From assembly GCA_903944555.1 (NCBI GenBank), contig CAJASG010000282.1, forward strand, positions 1-6,666: a stretch of DNA of 6,666 nt, given 5' to 3'. Positions 1 through 6,591 of this stretch are shown in pieces. Origin of the DNA: an uncultured beta proteobacterium (GTDB taxonomy: Bacteria > Pseudomonadota > Gammaproteobacteria > Burkholderiales > Burkholderiaceae_C). Under the pieces are notes generated by a model that was given only the letters and a program-made list of their open reading frames with translations, ran no database searches and was not told the DNA's origin. The position numbers were made by a program, and so were the translations under genes. Position 1 is the stretch's first letter. Every line of letters starts with the position of its first letter.

Positions 1-1425
1 CCAGCAACCTTTAACGAATTTCCTGCATTCCCACGCATTGATGCACGAACCAACATGGTTACGTTTCGTGGCCAATCCACACCGGCATACGAGTACCAAA
101 CCGGAGTCAATCCGGACGGCACTGCAATTACAACCCGAGGCGGAACGTCAGGGGTTTATTCCAACCCAAGTGGTGCGCTGATCACCGGTGCCAGCCTATT
201 GGGCAACGTCAACAACTCCACGTTCCCGTCCAACCCGGATTTGAGTTACTTTCAAGTCCCGGGTACGACGCCTGGTACGCGGTTTGATCAGTTCCCTGGT
301 TCGCCAACTGCCACAGGCGGAAACATCGTAGCGTTTAAAGGCAACTGGACCGACAGCAGTGGTGTGGGCCAGACGGGCATTTACTTTCGTGACGTTTTGG
401 CATTGGGCGGTACATCACCAATTTCCAAAATTGCCGCTAGCGGCGATGTAATCACCGGAATCGGGGGAGGACCAATCCTTGATGGCTCCAATAATCCAGT
501 GAAATTCGGTTCCACAGCACCGCCCAGTGCATCAGACGGAAGGGTGGTTTTCACCGGCCTTGACAACGAGGGGGCTCCCACGGCAGGTGGCATTTTTGTC
601 TCTTCTTTGTCCGACCCCCTGCATGCGCTGAAGGCACTTGTAAGCTTGGGTGTGACCACCATCGGCGATGCCCTGAGTCCGGTCTTCAAGACGATTGGCG
701 AGGCCCTTTCTTTCGATGGCTCAAAGGTGGGATTCTGGGGCTCTTGGGGTGATGCAACGCGAACTGTCACGGTGAAATGTTCAAGTGATGGAAATGCGGC
801 TATCAAGGCGGCTTGCCTCAACCAGGACACCAGCACAGCTAATGGACAGGTGGCAGGTGACGGCATCTACAACTTCGAAGTCCCGAAAAACCAGGGAATC
901 TTCACTGTTGACACCGATACGGGGCTTATTTCCATGAAAGCGCAGACCGGCGCAGCTTCGCAGTTCGACGACTTCCTGTTTTGGACCTTTTCTGGGGCAC
1001 CTGACGATGCCGGAGGCGATGGCACCGACGACCGTGAGCCGCCACGCTGGCGCTCATCCGCGTTTGTTGCGGTGGATGATTTTAGGTCCGTTTTCAAAGG
1101 TCTGAACATCAATGGAGAGACCGGCCTATATGGAAACTTCGACGGTGACGTCTTTACGATTCTCGAAACGGGGATGGATGGAAGTCTTGTGGACGCGAAT
1201 GCAGCTGGCATGGAAATCACATCTCTTGGCATTGAGCGTGATGGATATCGGGGTGGTTGGATTGCGATCAATGCGGGCATGGCGAACGCCGACGACAGCT
1301 GGTCAGGCGTCTACGTCACACAGGTACCTGAACCACCTGCTGTGGTCCTAGTGTTGCTGGCACTTGGCCTACTGGGTATTTCCAGGGTCCGTCGCAACGG
1401 AGTTTCACTCATGCCGAAAATTTGA
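1..1425 (+). CDS. PEP-CTERM sorting-domain protein with internal repeats, 5' partial
   Basis: The reading frame is open from base 1, so the start lies outside the window; the first ATG (base 55) falls inside a repeat unit and is not the real start. Numbering from that ATG, the C-terminus has a VPEP motif (424-427), a hydrophobic segment (about 428-442) and a basic cluster RVRR (444-447). This is the tripartite PEP-CTERM signal, which in exosortase systems directs secreted proteins to the cell surface with removal of the tail. A short unit of the form F-x-x-F-P-x-x-P followed by N-x-V-x-F-[RK]-G occurs at the window start and at residues 77-96. Weaker copies ending VVFTG, VGFWG and SVFKG follow, each near a TGIY- or GIF-like strand, which suggests a beta-propeller-like extracellular fold. 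Two cysteines (242, 254) could form a disulfide, and an acidic stretch at 317-328 could bind metal. The PEP-CTERM call is firm; the specific role is unknown. Nine residues follow the basic cluster, a slightly long tail. Confidence 0.88.
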   Translation, partial: PATFNEFPAFPRIDARTNMVTFRGQSTPAYEYQTGVNPDGTAITTRGGTSGVYSNPSGALITGASLLGNVNNSTFPSNPDLSYFQVPGTTPGTRFDQFPGSPTATGGNIVAFKGNWTDSSGVGQTGIYFRDVLALGGTSPISKIAASGDVITGIGGGPILDGSNNPVKFGSTAPPSASDGRVVFTGLDNEGAPTAGGIFVSSLSDPLHALKALVSLGVTTIGDALSPVFKTIGEALSFDGSKVGFWGSWGDATRTVTVKCSSDGNAAIKAACLNQDTSTANGQVAGDGIYNFEVPKNQGIFTVDTDTGLISMKAQTGAASQFDDFLFWTFSGAPDDAGGDGTDDREPPRWRSSAFVAVDDFRSVFKGLNINGETGLYGNFDGDVFTILETGMDGSLVDANAAGMEITSLGIERDGYRGGWIAINAGMANADDSWSGVYVTQVPEPPAVVLVLLALGLLGISRVRRNGVSLMPKI

Positions 1426-1433
1426 AGCAAGGT

Positions 1434-1481
1434 GCATCTGCCGCCAAGTCTTTTGAGTAGGCCGATTTGACGGCAGATTGC
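1434..1481. repeat. Long-loop inverted repeat just after the PEP-CTERM gene
   Basis: The arms ATCTGCCG (1436-1443) and CGGCAGAT (1471-1478) are perfect complements with a 27-base loop. They can be extended by two GC pairs if T1479 is bulged. The repeat begins 8-10 bases after the stop codon, where a terminator would be expected. The bases after it (ATTTTGAAATG) are only weakly T-rich, so an intrinsic terminator is possible but not clear. Confidence 0.4.
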
Positions 1482-1535
1482 GCAATCCATTTTGAAATGT
1501 TTGCCTCCAAACCCCTTCCAGCGAATCAACGACGC

Positions 1536-1670
1536 CTATGGTTGTTGGTCGGGGGGGATTTGCTTGACTGTGGTGCTGAGCTGTTCCATGGTGAGCGTCT
1601 GGGCACGGCACCTTCGATGTTCCAATTCAGGATTGCGGTTGGCAGCGATGTGGCAGCTGTTCCTCGATGC
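1536..1670 (-). pseudogene. Decayed fragment of a methyl-accepting chemotaxis protein signalling domain
   Basis: Read on the minus strand from base 1589, the sequence encodes MEQLSTTVKQ. This nearly matches [10 protein letters not shown] in the intact receptor of this window and is a hallmark of the first methylation helix of chemoreceptors. Over 1561-1591 I count 26 of 31 bases identical to the corresponding part of the intact gene. Just upstream in the same frame is IAA-NRN, matching the I-A-x-G-N-x-x-L that precedes this helix in the family, with an AQTLT stretch before MEQL. The expected glycine codon is missing, several residues are scrambled, and a stop (TAG, 1538-1536) follows eight codons after VKQ. 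There is no start, no membrane part and no conserved hairpin tip. It differs from the intact receptor (NRN versus NHD), so it more likely derives from a paralogue than from a recent copy. Both limits are approximate; further decayed matches may run to about 1490. Confidence 0.6.
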
Positions 1671-1812
1671 GACTGTTCAGGTGGCCAGGCAGTCTTGCCT
1701 GTGAGGTCAAACAATTGTTGGATGGTGCGGACTGTCCTTGCGGTAAATTTCCTGATAACAAACATTTTGCAGGTATTTACCGGCTTCACGGGCTCGTGGG
1801 TGCCTCAGGGGC

Positions 1813-1839
1813 AATAGGTGCGCTTTGGGGTTACCTATT
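1813..1839 (-). repeat. Hairpin at the 3' end of the HDOD gene
   Basis: The arms AATAGGT (1813-1819) and ACCTATT (1833-1839) are perfect complements with a 13-base loop, and the right arm includes the HDOD stop codon (1835-1837). No T-run follows on the minus strand, so this is not a typical intrinsic terminator. It could be a weak terminator or an mRNA 3'-end structure. Confidence 0.35.
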
Positions 1840-2713
1840 CCAAACCATGGGCAAAAACCTCAACCAACTGCGTGATCCACTCCTCGACTTCTTCCACATC
1901 CATCGCCAAAATGCTGGCTACATAGTCACCCCCCTTGGACCACTCGGCATTGGAGTGAACCTGGGCGTAACGCTGTATGGCCTCTTCGGCAACAATGTTC
2001 ATGGAAATCATGCGGACCACCTCCACCGGTACCTTTGGGTCCAAAAAAACCTCGTAATCGTGGTGTAGTCGAATCGCCAATGTCACGCTACCTGGCAGAC
2101 CCCAGGTTTTGGCCATCAAGGCACCAACGAGCGCGTGGTCGGTATGGTGAACCTGTTGTTCAATCGCGGTAAATGAGCGGTCCCTGTCCTCGTTGGCTAT
2201 CTTCAGGGTTTGCACGTAGTTGGGGAATCGGTGCATGAGCAGTGGGATTCCAACGTCGCAAAAAAGTCCAAAGGTTTGGGCCAGTGCAACGTCAACCAAA
2301 CCCGTCAACTTAGCCATGTGCGTCATGGCCTGGGCACGCCGAGCCGATGTGTCATAGAAACGCGCCAAGGTGTTGCCGTCGCCTTTAAGGAGGCCTCGCA
2401 AGGCCAGCGCAGCGACCAATATCCCGAGTTGCTTGAAACCAATTAATCCGACAGCTTGGTCAACAGACTCCGCACGCCTGCTGAGACCATAGATGGGTGA
2501 ATTAACGATCTTGAGAACTGCAACAGTCAGCCCGACATCCTGCCCGACTATCTGCGCGATTCGACGCATGTCCGGGTCGGACTTCCCCATTTCCTCCTGC
2601 ATTTGTTGCACGACAACGGGGCGCGGAGGGATTGAAATATCCTTGACTAATCCGCTCAGAGCGGCCTCACTGATTTGTATTTCAGCGTCTTGCGCAGTGA
2701 TTGCTGTAGACAT
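1835..2713 (-). CDS. HDOD-domain signalling protein
   Basis: This 292-residue protein has an HDOD domain, a relative of the HD phosphohydrolases that usually lacks a complete metal site and acts in bacterial regulation. The domain spans about residues 20-240. It begins with the typical IPPRPVVVQQM segment (28-38) and DPDMRRIAQIVGQD (46-59), followed by LKIVNSPIYG (67-76), the region SVDQAVGLIG (83-92), a degenerate HD position FCDVG (151-155), the helix HHTDHALVGALMAKTWGLP (189-207) and the late LHHDY (216-220). The catalytic HD pair is replaced by C-D, so enzymatic activity is unlikely. There is no signal peptide or membrane segment, so it should be cytosolic. The start is supported by AGGGA six bases before ATG. 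It lies 127 bases downstream of a co-oriented chemoreceptor gene, so a role in the same sensory or motility pathway is plausible but inferred. Length is normal for single-domain HDOD proteins. Confidence 0.9.
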   Translation of the reverse strand: MSTAITAQDAEIQISEAALSGLVKDISIPPRPVVVQQMQEEMGKSDPDMRRIAQIVGQDVGLTVAVLKIVNSPIYGLSRRAESVDQAVGLIGFKQLGILVAALALRGLLKGDGNTLARFYDTSARRAQAMTHMAKLTGLVDVALAQTFGLFCDVGIPLLMHRFPNYVQTLKIANEDRDRSFTAIEQQVHHTDHALVGALMAKTWGLPGSVTLAIRLHHDYEVFLDPKVPVEVVRMISMNIVAEEAIQRYAQVHSNAEWSKGGDYVASILAMDVEEVEEWITQLVEVFAHGLE

Positions 2714-2763
2714 GGTTATTCCCTAATTGTTTTTTAATATTTCGCTGGTCTTTTTTGAATGCT

Positions 2764-2782
2764 ACCTTGAATAAGTCAAGGT
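2764..2782. repeat. Inverted repeat upstream of the HDOD gene
   Basis: The arms ACCTTGA (2764-2770) and TCAAGGT (2776-2782) are perfect complements around ATAAG, about 51 bases before the HDOD start. No T-run follows on either strand, so it is not an intrinsic terminator. It may be an operator or an mRNA structure in the receptor-HDOD leader. No convincing sigma-70 promoter accompanies it. Confidence 0.35.
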
Positions 2783-2786
2783 TAGG

Positions 2787-2806
2787 ACGCGAAGGCCAAT
2801 TCGCGT
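2787..2806. repeat. Inverted repeat downstream of the chemoreceptor gene
   Basis: The arms ACGCGAA (2787-2793) and TTCGCGT (2800-2806) are perfect complements with the six-base loop GGCCAA. On the minus strand it begins 34 bases after the receptor stop codon and is followed after 4 bases by a second stem-loop. With no T-run it could be a Rho-assisted end, an mRNA stabiliser between two cistrons, or a protein-binding site. Confidence 0.4.
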
Positions 2807-2840
2807 GACTATTGCACCACGCCCCGGCTGACGATGGCTC

Positions 2841-4451
2841 TCACACGTGGATGGCGTTAGACGGCAATCGCTTTGCTGAAGGCGCCGCGATTGCGCAGAG
2901 CGTGGGGGCCTCTATCACCTTGAACACTGCCACCGTCTCGACCAGCTCAAACGCTTGCGCCTTCAGGCTGCTGGCTGCTGCGGCCATTTGCTCCACCAGC
3001 GCCGCATTTTGCTGGGTAACTTGGTCCATATGCATGACCGCCTCGCCAACCTGCGATACGCCCGCACTTTGCTCGTTGCTGGCGGCACTTATTGCACCCA
3101 TCAGATCGGTCACACGCTTGATTTCACGCACCACTTCGCCCATGGTGGTGCCAGCCTGATCGACCTGCGCGGCGCCTTGCTCCACCCGATCCACGTTGGC
3201 ATTGATCAGTCGTTTGATTTCTTTGGCAGCCTCGGCACTGCGGCCTGCAAGGCTACGCACCTCGCTGGCCACGACGGCAAAACCGCGCCCCTGCTCACCG
3301 GCGCGGGCGGCCTCCACAGCCGCGTTCAGGGCCAGGATGTTGGTCTGAAAGGCGATGCCGTCAATCACGCTGATGATGTCCGATATCTTTTTGGATGCAT
3401 CGTTGATGCCCCTCATGGTCTCCACCACGCGGGCCACGACTTCGCCGCCCTGGGTCGCCGTGGTGCTGGCGCTTTGGGCCATCTGGTTGGCTTGGCGGGC
3501 GTTGTCGGCGTTTTGCTTGACCGTGGCACTGAGTTGCTCCATGGAGGCCGCCGTTTGCTCCAGGGCGCTGGCCTGGTTTTCGGTGCGGGCGCTGAGGTCG
3601 TGGTTGCCCTTGGCAATTTCGGCACTGGAGGTAAACACCGCGTCTGACCCCCTGCGTACCGTACTTACCACCTGGGCCAGACTATCCTGCATGCCTGACA
3701 ATGCGATGAGTACCTGCGCCACCTCGTCTTTGCCGTCCAGACGAATGCTCTGGCTCAGGTCGCCCTGGCCAACCGCTGTGGCCACGTCCAGAGCCTCGCG
3801 CAGCGAGCGAGAAATGCCGCGAATCAGACTCAAGCCAAATAGTGCTGCAAACACCACGGCCGCCACGATGGCGAAGCTGGACCAGCCCCGGGTGGTGGTG
3901 TAGCGGGCTGCGGCAGCGTCGTACTCGGCCTTTGCCACCGTAAGTTGGATGTCCATCAGCGCTTCGATACCGGCTTCCACGGGGGCTGCGAGCGGTCGAA
4001 TCTTTTCCAGAATCAAACTTTGTGCACCCGCGATGTCGTTGGCGCGTAATGCAGCCACGGCTGGCTGCAGGCCCTCTAGGACAAAGCGGGTTTTATCTTC
4101 CTTGAACTTCGTGGCAACCGCCACCTCTTCGGCGGTCAGCGTGGTGGCCATGTAGGCATCCCAGGTCTTTTGTACGGTGACAAGGTGGTCGCCTATATTG
4201 GCAATGCTCTTGGCGAGGGTCTCGGGGGTGGGGTCCAGCACGCTATAGGCAATGGCCAGCCGAATGAGCAACATCTGATGCTGTACATCGCCGAGCTGCC
4301 CTATCGGAATGGTGCGATCCTCATAGACCGCCTTGAGCGCACCGTTGGATTGGCTAATTCCTGACAGACCGGTCAAACCGACGACCACCAACATGACCGC
4401 CAAAGTACTAATTAACACTACCAGGCGTGTGGAAATTTTCAGGTTATGCAT
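2841..4451 (-). CDS. Methyl-accepting chemotaxis protein, transmembrane
   Basis: This 536-residue chemoreceptor senses a ligand through its periplasmic part and controls CheA autophosphorylation. Domains in order: short basic N-terminus with membrane helix 1 (about 10-29), a periplasmic helical region of four-helix-bundle type (about 30-188), membrane helix 2 (190-210), HAMP linker (211-260), and a cytoplasmic coiled-coil signalling domain (265-510). A methylation helix is visible around [15 protein letters not shown] (293-307). The conserved hairpin tip runs from [14 protein letters not shown] to [16 protein letters not shown] (about 363-412). The tail ends SNAIHV and has no NWETF-type pentapeptide for CheR/CheB docking. 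I chose ATG at 4451 because [10 protein letters not shown] is a typical receptor start. An upstream in-frame TTG at 4472 adds seven residues but has no spaced ribosome site and would lie too close to the possible promoter. GAAG lies eight bases before the chosen ATG. The ligand is not deducible. An HDOD gene follows in the same direction. Confidence 0.95.
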   Translation of the reverse strand: MHNLKISTRLVVLISTLAVMLVVVGLTGLSGISQSNGALKAVYEDRTIPIGQLGDVQHQMLLIRLAIAYSVLDPTPETLAKSIANIGDHLVTVQKTWDAYMATTLTAEEVAVATKFKEDKTRFVLEGLQPAVAALRANDIAGAQSLILEKIRPLAAPVEAGIEALMDIQLTVAKAEYDAAAARYTTTRGWSSFAIVAAVVFAALFGLSLIRGISRSLREALDVATAVGQGDLSQSIRLDGKDEVAQVLIALSGMQDSLAQVVSTVRRGSDAVFTSSAEIAKGNHDLSARTENQASALEQTAASMEQLSATVKQNADNARQANQMAQSASTTATQGGEVVARVVETMRGINDASKKISDIISVIDGIAFQTNILALNAAVEAARAGEQGRGFAVVASEVRSLAGRSAEAAKEIKRLINANVDRVEQGAAQVDQAGTTMGEVVREIKRVTDLMGAISAASNEQSAGVSQVGEAVMHMDQVTQQNAALVEQMAAAASSLKAQAFELVETVAVFKVIEAPTLCAIAAPSAKRLPSNAIHV

Positions 4452-4483
4452 GCCCCAATCTTCAGCCCACAAGCTCTTTCAGC

Positions 4484-4511
4484 CTATCAGGCAATGCTGA
4501 ATTTGTTGTAA
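4484..4511 (-). promoter_or_regulatory. Possible promoter of the chemoreceptor gene
   Basis: On the minus strand, TTACAA (4511-4506) and TGATAG (4489-4484) are separated by 16 bases and could be weak sigma-70 -35 and -10 elements. They would start transcription about 25 bases before the ATG at 4451. The string GCCTGATAG also recalls the flagellar sigma-28 -10 element GCCGATAA, but it has an extra base and I see no matching TAAA box at the right distance. The match is weak in either case. Confidence 0.25.
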
Positions 4512-4524
4512 GAAAATTCTTACA
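4507..4524. promoter_or_regulatory. 18-base dyad upstream of the chemoreceptor gene
   Basis: The arms TGTAAGAA (4507-4514) and TTCTTACA (4517-4524) are perfect complements with a two-base centre AA. The gap is too short for a normal RNA hairpin loop, and the form suits a dimeric DNA-binding protein. It overlaps the possible -35 element of the receptor promoter, where a repressor or activator could act. The regulator is unknown. It also lies about 124 bases beyond the acyl-CoA dehydrogenase stop and is not a T-run terminator for that gene. Confidence 0.35.
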
Positions 4525-4545
4525 CGCGGGAGCTGACGTCCGCGC

Positions 4546-4647
4546 CTAACGCTTACGCGGATTGGTGGGAGCCGATGCCGCCGGGGTGAATGCTTCCGCG
4601 AACGTCCCCCGCCCTGCGGTCTCCTCCTTGGTTTCGCCGCACCAGAA
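4546..4647 (-). other. Coding-like in-frame stretch after the acyl-CoA dehydrogenase stop
   Basis: Directly after the TGA (4650-4648) the same frame stays open for 33 codons, starting FWCGETKEETAGRG and ending APTNPRKR before TAG (4548-4546). The composition (Ala, Thr, Pro, a basic end) looks like a real protein tail. The stretch also carries a perfect Shine-Dalgarno-like AAGGAGGAG (4629-4621), but no ATG, GTG or TTG lies at the right distance. It may be a relic of a following gene, a lost C-terminal extension or chance. The dehydrogenase looks complete without it. Confidence 0.25.
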
Positions 4648-6498
4648 TCAGAAAGCACCTTCCGGGAAGGATGCGCAGGTCAAATCGCGCGACTGCACCA
4701 CGCCCAACCACGCGCCGATTTTTGGCAATTCGTAGAGAAAGAAGAACTGGGTGCAGCCCATGCGCCCTTGCGTTTCCAACTCGGCCTGTGCCGGATCGGC
4801 TTGCAAGGCGGCGGTGCACACATCCAGCCAGATCCAGGCCAGTACCGTGTGGCCAAAGGCTTGCAGGTAGGGCACGGCGTTGGCCAGTGCATCGGTCGGG
4901 TTGCCGGTGGCCCAGGCGGCCTGCGTGGCGGTGCCGACATCTTGCAAGGCTTTGCCCAGCGCTTTGGCGTGGGCCGCCAAGGCGGGTACGGCAGAGGCGC
5001 GCTTGATGGTAGCGGTCATGCGGGCGGCCAGCAGTTGCATGCCCCGGCCCTCTTCCATCAGCACCTTGCGGCCCAGCAAGTCCATGCCCTGGATGCCGTG
5101 GGTGCCTTCGTGGATCATGTTCAGGCGGTTGTCGCGCCAGTACTGCTCGACCGGGAAGTCGCGCGTGTAGCCGTAACCACCGTGGACCTGAATCGCCAGC
5201 GAGTTGGCCTCCAGGCACCATTCGCTGGGCCAGCTCTTCGCAATGGGGGTCAACACTTCCAGCAACAGTCGGGCTTCGTCGGCCACATGGCCGCCAGCGG
5301 TATGGTGCTCGTCCACCAGCCGGGCGCAGTACAGCTCCAGCGCCAAGGCACCTTCGCCGTAGGACTTTTGTGCCAACAGCATGCGTTTGACATCGGCGTG
5401 TTCAATGATGCGGGTTTGCGGCTGCGAGGCATCTTTGCCACCTGCCCCCATGGGGCGACCCTGGGGGCGGTTCTTGGCGTAGTCCAATGACGCGTAGTAG
5501 CCAGCCAGCCCCAGCATGGTGGCGGCAATGCCAACCCCAATGCGGGCTTCGTTCATCATGTGGAACATGCATTGCAGGCCTTTGCCGGGTTGACCCACCA
5601 AATAGCCCACCGCACCAGCACCCTTGCCGTAGGGGCCATCTTCACCCACCGGGAACTTACCTTCGCCAAAATTGAGCAAGGTGTTGGTGGTGCCGCGCCA
5701 GCCGAGTTTGTGGTTCAGGCCAGCCAGCGCCACGTCGTTGCGCACACCAGTCAGCTCGCCCTGGGCGTTGACCATTTTCTTGGGCACGATGAACAGCGAA
5801 ATGCCGCGCGTGCCAGCTACGAGCTTGCCATCGGCATCCGGGATTTTGGCCAGCACCAGGTGAATGATGTTCTCGGTCATCTCGTGCTCACCAGAAGAGA
5901 TCCACATCTTGTTGCCCTTGAGGCGGTAGCGGGCGCCCAATGCATCGGTCTCAAAACCGTCGCCGTCTGGTACCGCACGGGTTACCACGTCCGACAGGCT
6001 GGAGCCTGCTTGCGGTTCGCTCAGGCACATGGTGCCGGACCAACGGCCTGAAAACTCGTTCTTGGAAAACACCTCTTTTTGCATGGCGGTGCCATGCGTC
6101 ATCAGCAGGTTGGCATTGCCCGTGGTGAGCATGCCCGAGCCAATACTGACCGAAGCACAGGCAAAGAAGGCGTTAGCCGCCGCTTCCACGCTGTAGGGCA
6201 GCTGCATGCCGCCCATCTCATAGTCTTGCGCGGCGCTGAGCATGCCGGATTCGGCGTAGGCCTTTTGCGCGTCATGGGTGGCTTGGGGCAGGATCACCTT
6301 CTCGCCATCAAAGTGGGGCTCCTGGGTGTCCACCAAACGGTTGAACGGCGCAAATTTGTCACGGGCGATGCGCTCACAAGTGTCCAGCACCGCGTCAAAG
6401 GTTTCACGGCTGTGGTCACCGAAGCGCTCGCGTTCGCTGAGTGCTGCCGTATTGAGCCAGTCGTGCAACAAGAAATCGATGGTGGTGCGCAATGTCAT
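4648..6498 (-). CDS. Acyl-CoA dehydrogenase, long form with C-terminal extra domain
   Basis: This 616-residue FAD enzyme should oxidise an acyl-CoA to the trans-2-enoyl-CoA and pass electrons to electron-transfer flavoprotein, the first step of beta-oxidation. Domains: N-terminal helical part (about 35-155), middle beta domain with the FAD/substrate signature MCLSEPQAGSS (157-167) and KMWISSGEHEM (197-207), and C-terminal helical domain (about 300-475) with QVHGGYGYTRDFPVEQYWRD (437-456). The catalytic base is expected at Glu464 in IHEGTHGIQG, equivalent to the Glu of the YEGT motif in medium-chain dehydrogenases. A further helical domain (about 485-610), typical of the roughly 600-residue subfamily that includes DmdC-like enzymes, ends LPKIGAWLGVV and SFPEGAF. 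Size fits that subfamily. Substrate chain length cannot be read from sequence. It lies downstream of a thiolase on the same strand; the ribosome site before ATG 6498 is weak (GGTAAG). No signal peptide is seen, so it is probably cytosolic. Confidence 0.95.
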   Translation of the reverse strand: MTLRTTIDFLLHDWLNTAALSERERFGDHSRETFDAVLDTCERIARDKFAPFNRLVDTQEPHFDGEKVILPQATHDAQKAYAESGMLSAAQDYEMGGMQLPYSVEAAANAFFACASVSIGSGMLTTGNANLLMTHGTAMQKEVFSKNEFSGRWSGTMCLSEPQAGSSLSDVVTRAVPDGDGFETDALGARYRLKGNKMWISSGEHEMTENIIHLVLAKIPDADGKLVAGTRGISLFIVPKKMVNAQGELTGVRNDVALAGLNHKLGWRGTTNTLLNFGEGKFPVGEDGPYGKGAGAVGYLVGQPGKGLQCMFHMMNEARIGVGIAATMLGLAGYYASLDYAKNRPQGRPMGAGGKDASQPQTRIIEHADVKRMLLAQKSYGEGALALELYCARLVDEHHTAGGHVADEARLLLEVLTPIAKSWPSEWCLEANSLAIQVHGGYGYTRDFPVEQYWRDNRLNMIHEGTHGIQGMDLLGRKVLMEEGRGMQLLAARMTATIKRASAVPALAAHAKALGKALQDVGTATQAAWATGNPTDALANAVPYLQAFGHTVLAWIWLDVCTAALQADPAQAELETQGRMGCTQFFFLYELPKIGAWLGVVQSRDLTCASFPEGAF

Positions 6499-6522
6499 GG
6501 GGGCTTACCAAGAAAAATAGTC

Positions 6523-6564
6523 AAAAAAAGGGCCGTGCTGCGTATTGTGCGCAGGCACGGCCCC
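6523..6564 (-). terminator. Strong Rho-independent terminator after the thiolase gene
   Basis: GGGCCGTGC (6530-6538) pairs perfectly with GCACGGCCC (6555-6563). Four more inner pairs, TGCG (6539-6542) with CGCA (6550-6553), form around one bulged G, leaving a seven-base loop. On the minus strand the stem is followed at once by seven T (6529-6523). It lies 28 bases after the thiolase stop and 24 bases before the acyl-CoA dehydrogenase ATG. Confidence 0.9.
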
Positions 6565-6591
6565 GGTTGTCAGCGTTGGCTGTCCGGTGCG

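Larger units (their letters stand above)
1426..1834. other. 409-base gap between convergent genes
   Basis: No intact gene is supported here. Short open frames exist on both strands but show no recognisable family and overlap one another. The stretch holds the inverted repeat at 1434-1481, the decayed chemoreceptor fragment on the minus strand (about 1536-1670), a small perfect hairpin with arms CAGGCA/TGCCTG (1686-1691 and 1696-1701, loop GTCT), and part of the hairpin at the HDOD stop. No recognisable content was found between about 1702 and 1812. Confidence 0.6.

Noticed and set aside
1467..1817. A 116-codon plus-strand frame in the gap after the PEP-CTERM gene
   Set aside because: No family resemblance or ribosome site is seen. 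Part of it is antisense to the chemoreceptor relic, and competing frames cover the same bases.
2740..2785. TTGACT on the minus strand as a -35 box for the HDOD gene
   Set aside because: Seventeen bases further on there is only an A-run (AAAAAA) and no -10-like hexamer. TATTAA nearer the gene has no matching -35.
2955..3647. A 230-codon open frame on the plus strand
   Set aside because: It is antisense to the conserved chemoreceptor signalling domain and its composition is explained by the codon pattern of that gene.
4648..4650. TGA of the acyl-CoA dehydrogenase as a selenocysteine codon
   Set aside because: The protein already has its expected family end, no selenocysteine insertion element was recognised, and the family is not known to use selenocysteine.
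4553..5221. A 222-codon minus-strand frame overlapping the end of the acyl-CoA dehydrogenase
   Set aside because: It is rich in Arg, Pro and His, typical of an out-of-frame reading of GC-rich DNA, and it overlaps a well-supported gene.
4768..5490. A 240-codon open frame on the plus strand
   Set aside because: It lies entirely antisense to the acyl-CoA dehydrogenase, whose motifs are all intact. The translation has no recognisable family and looks like a shadow of GC-rich codon bias.
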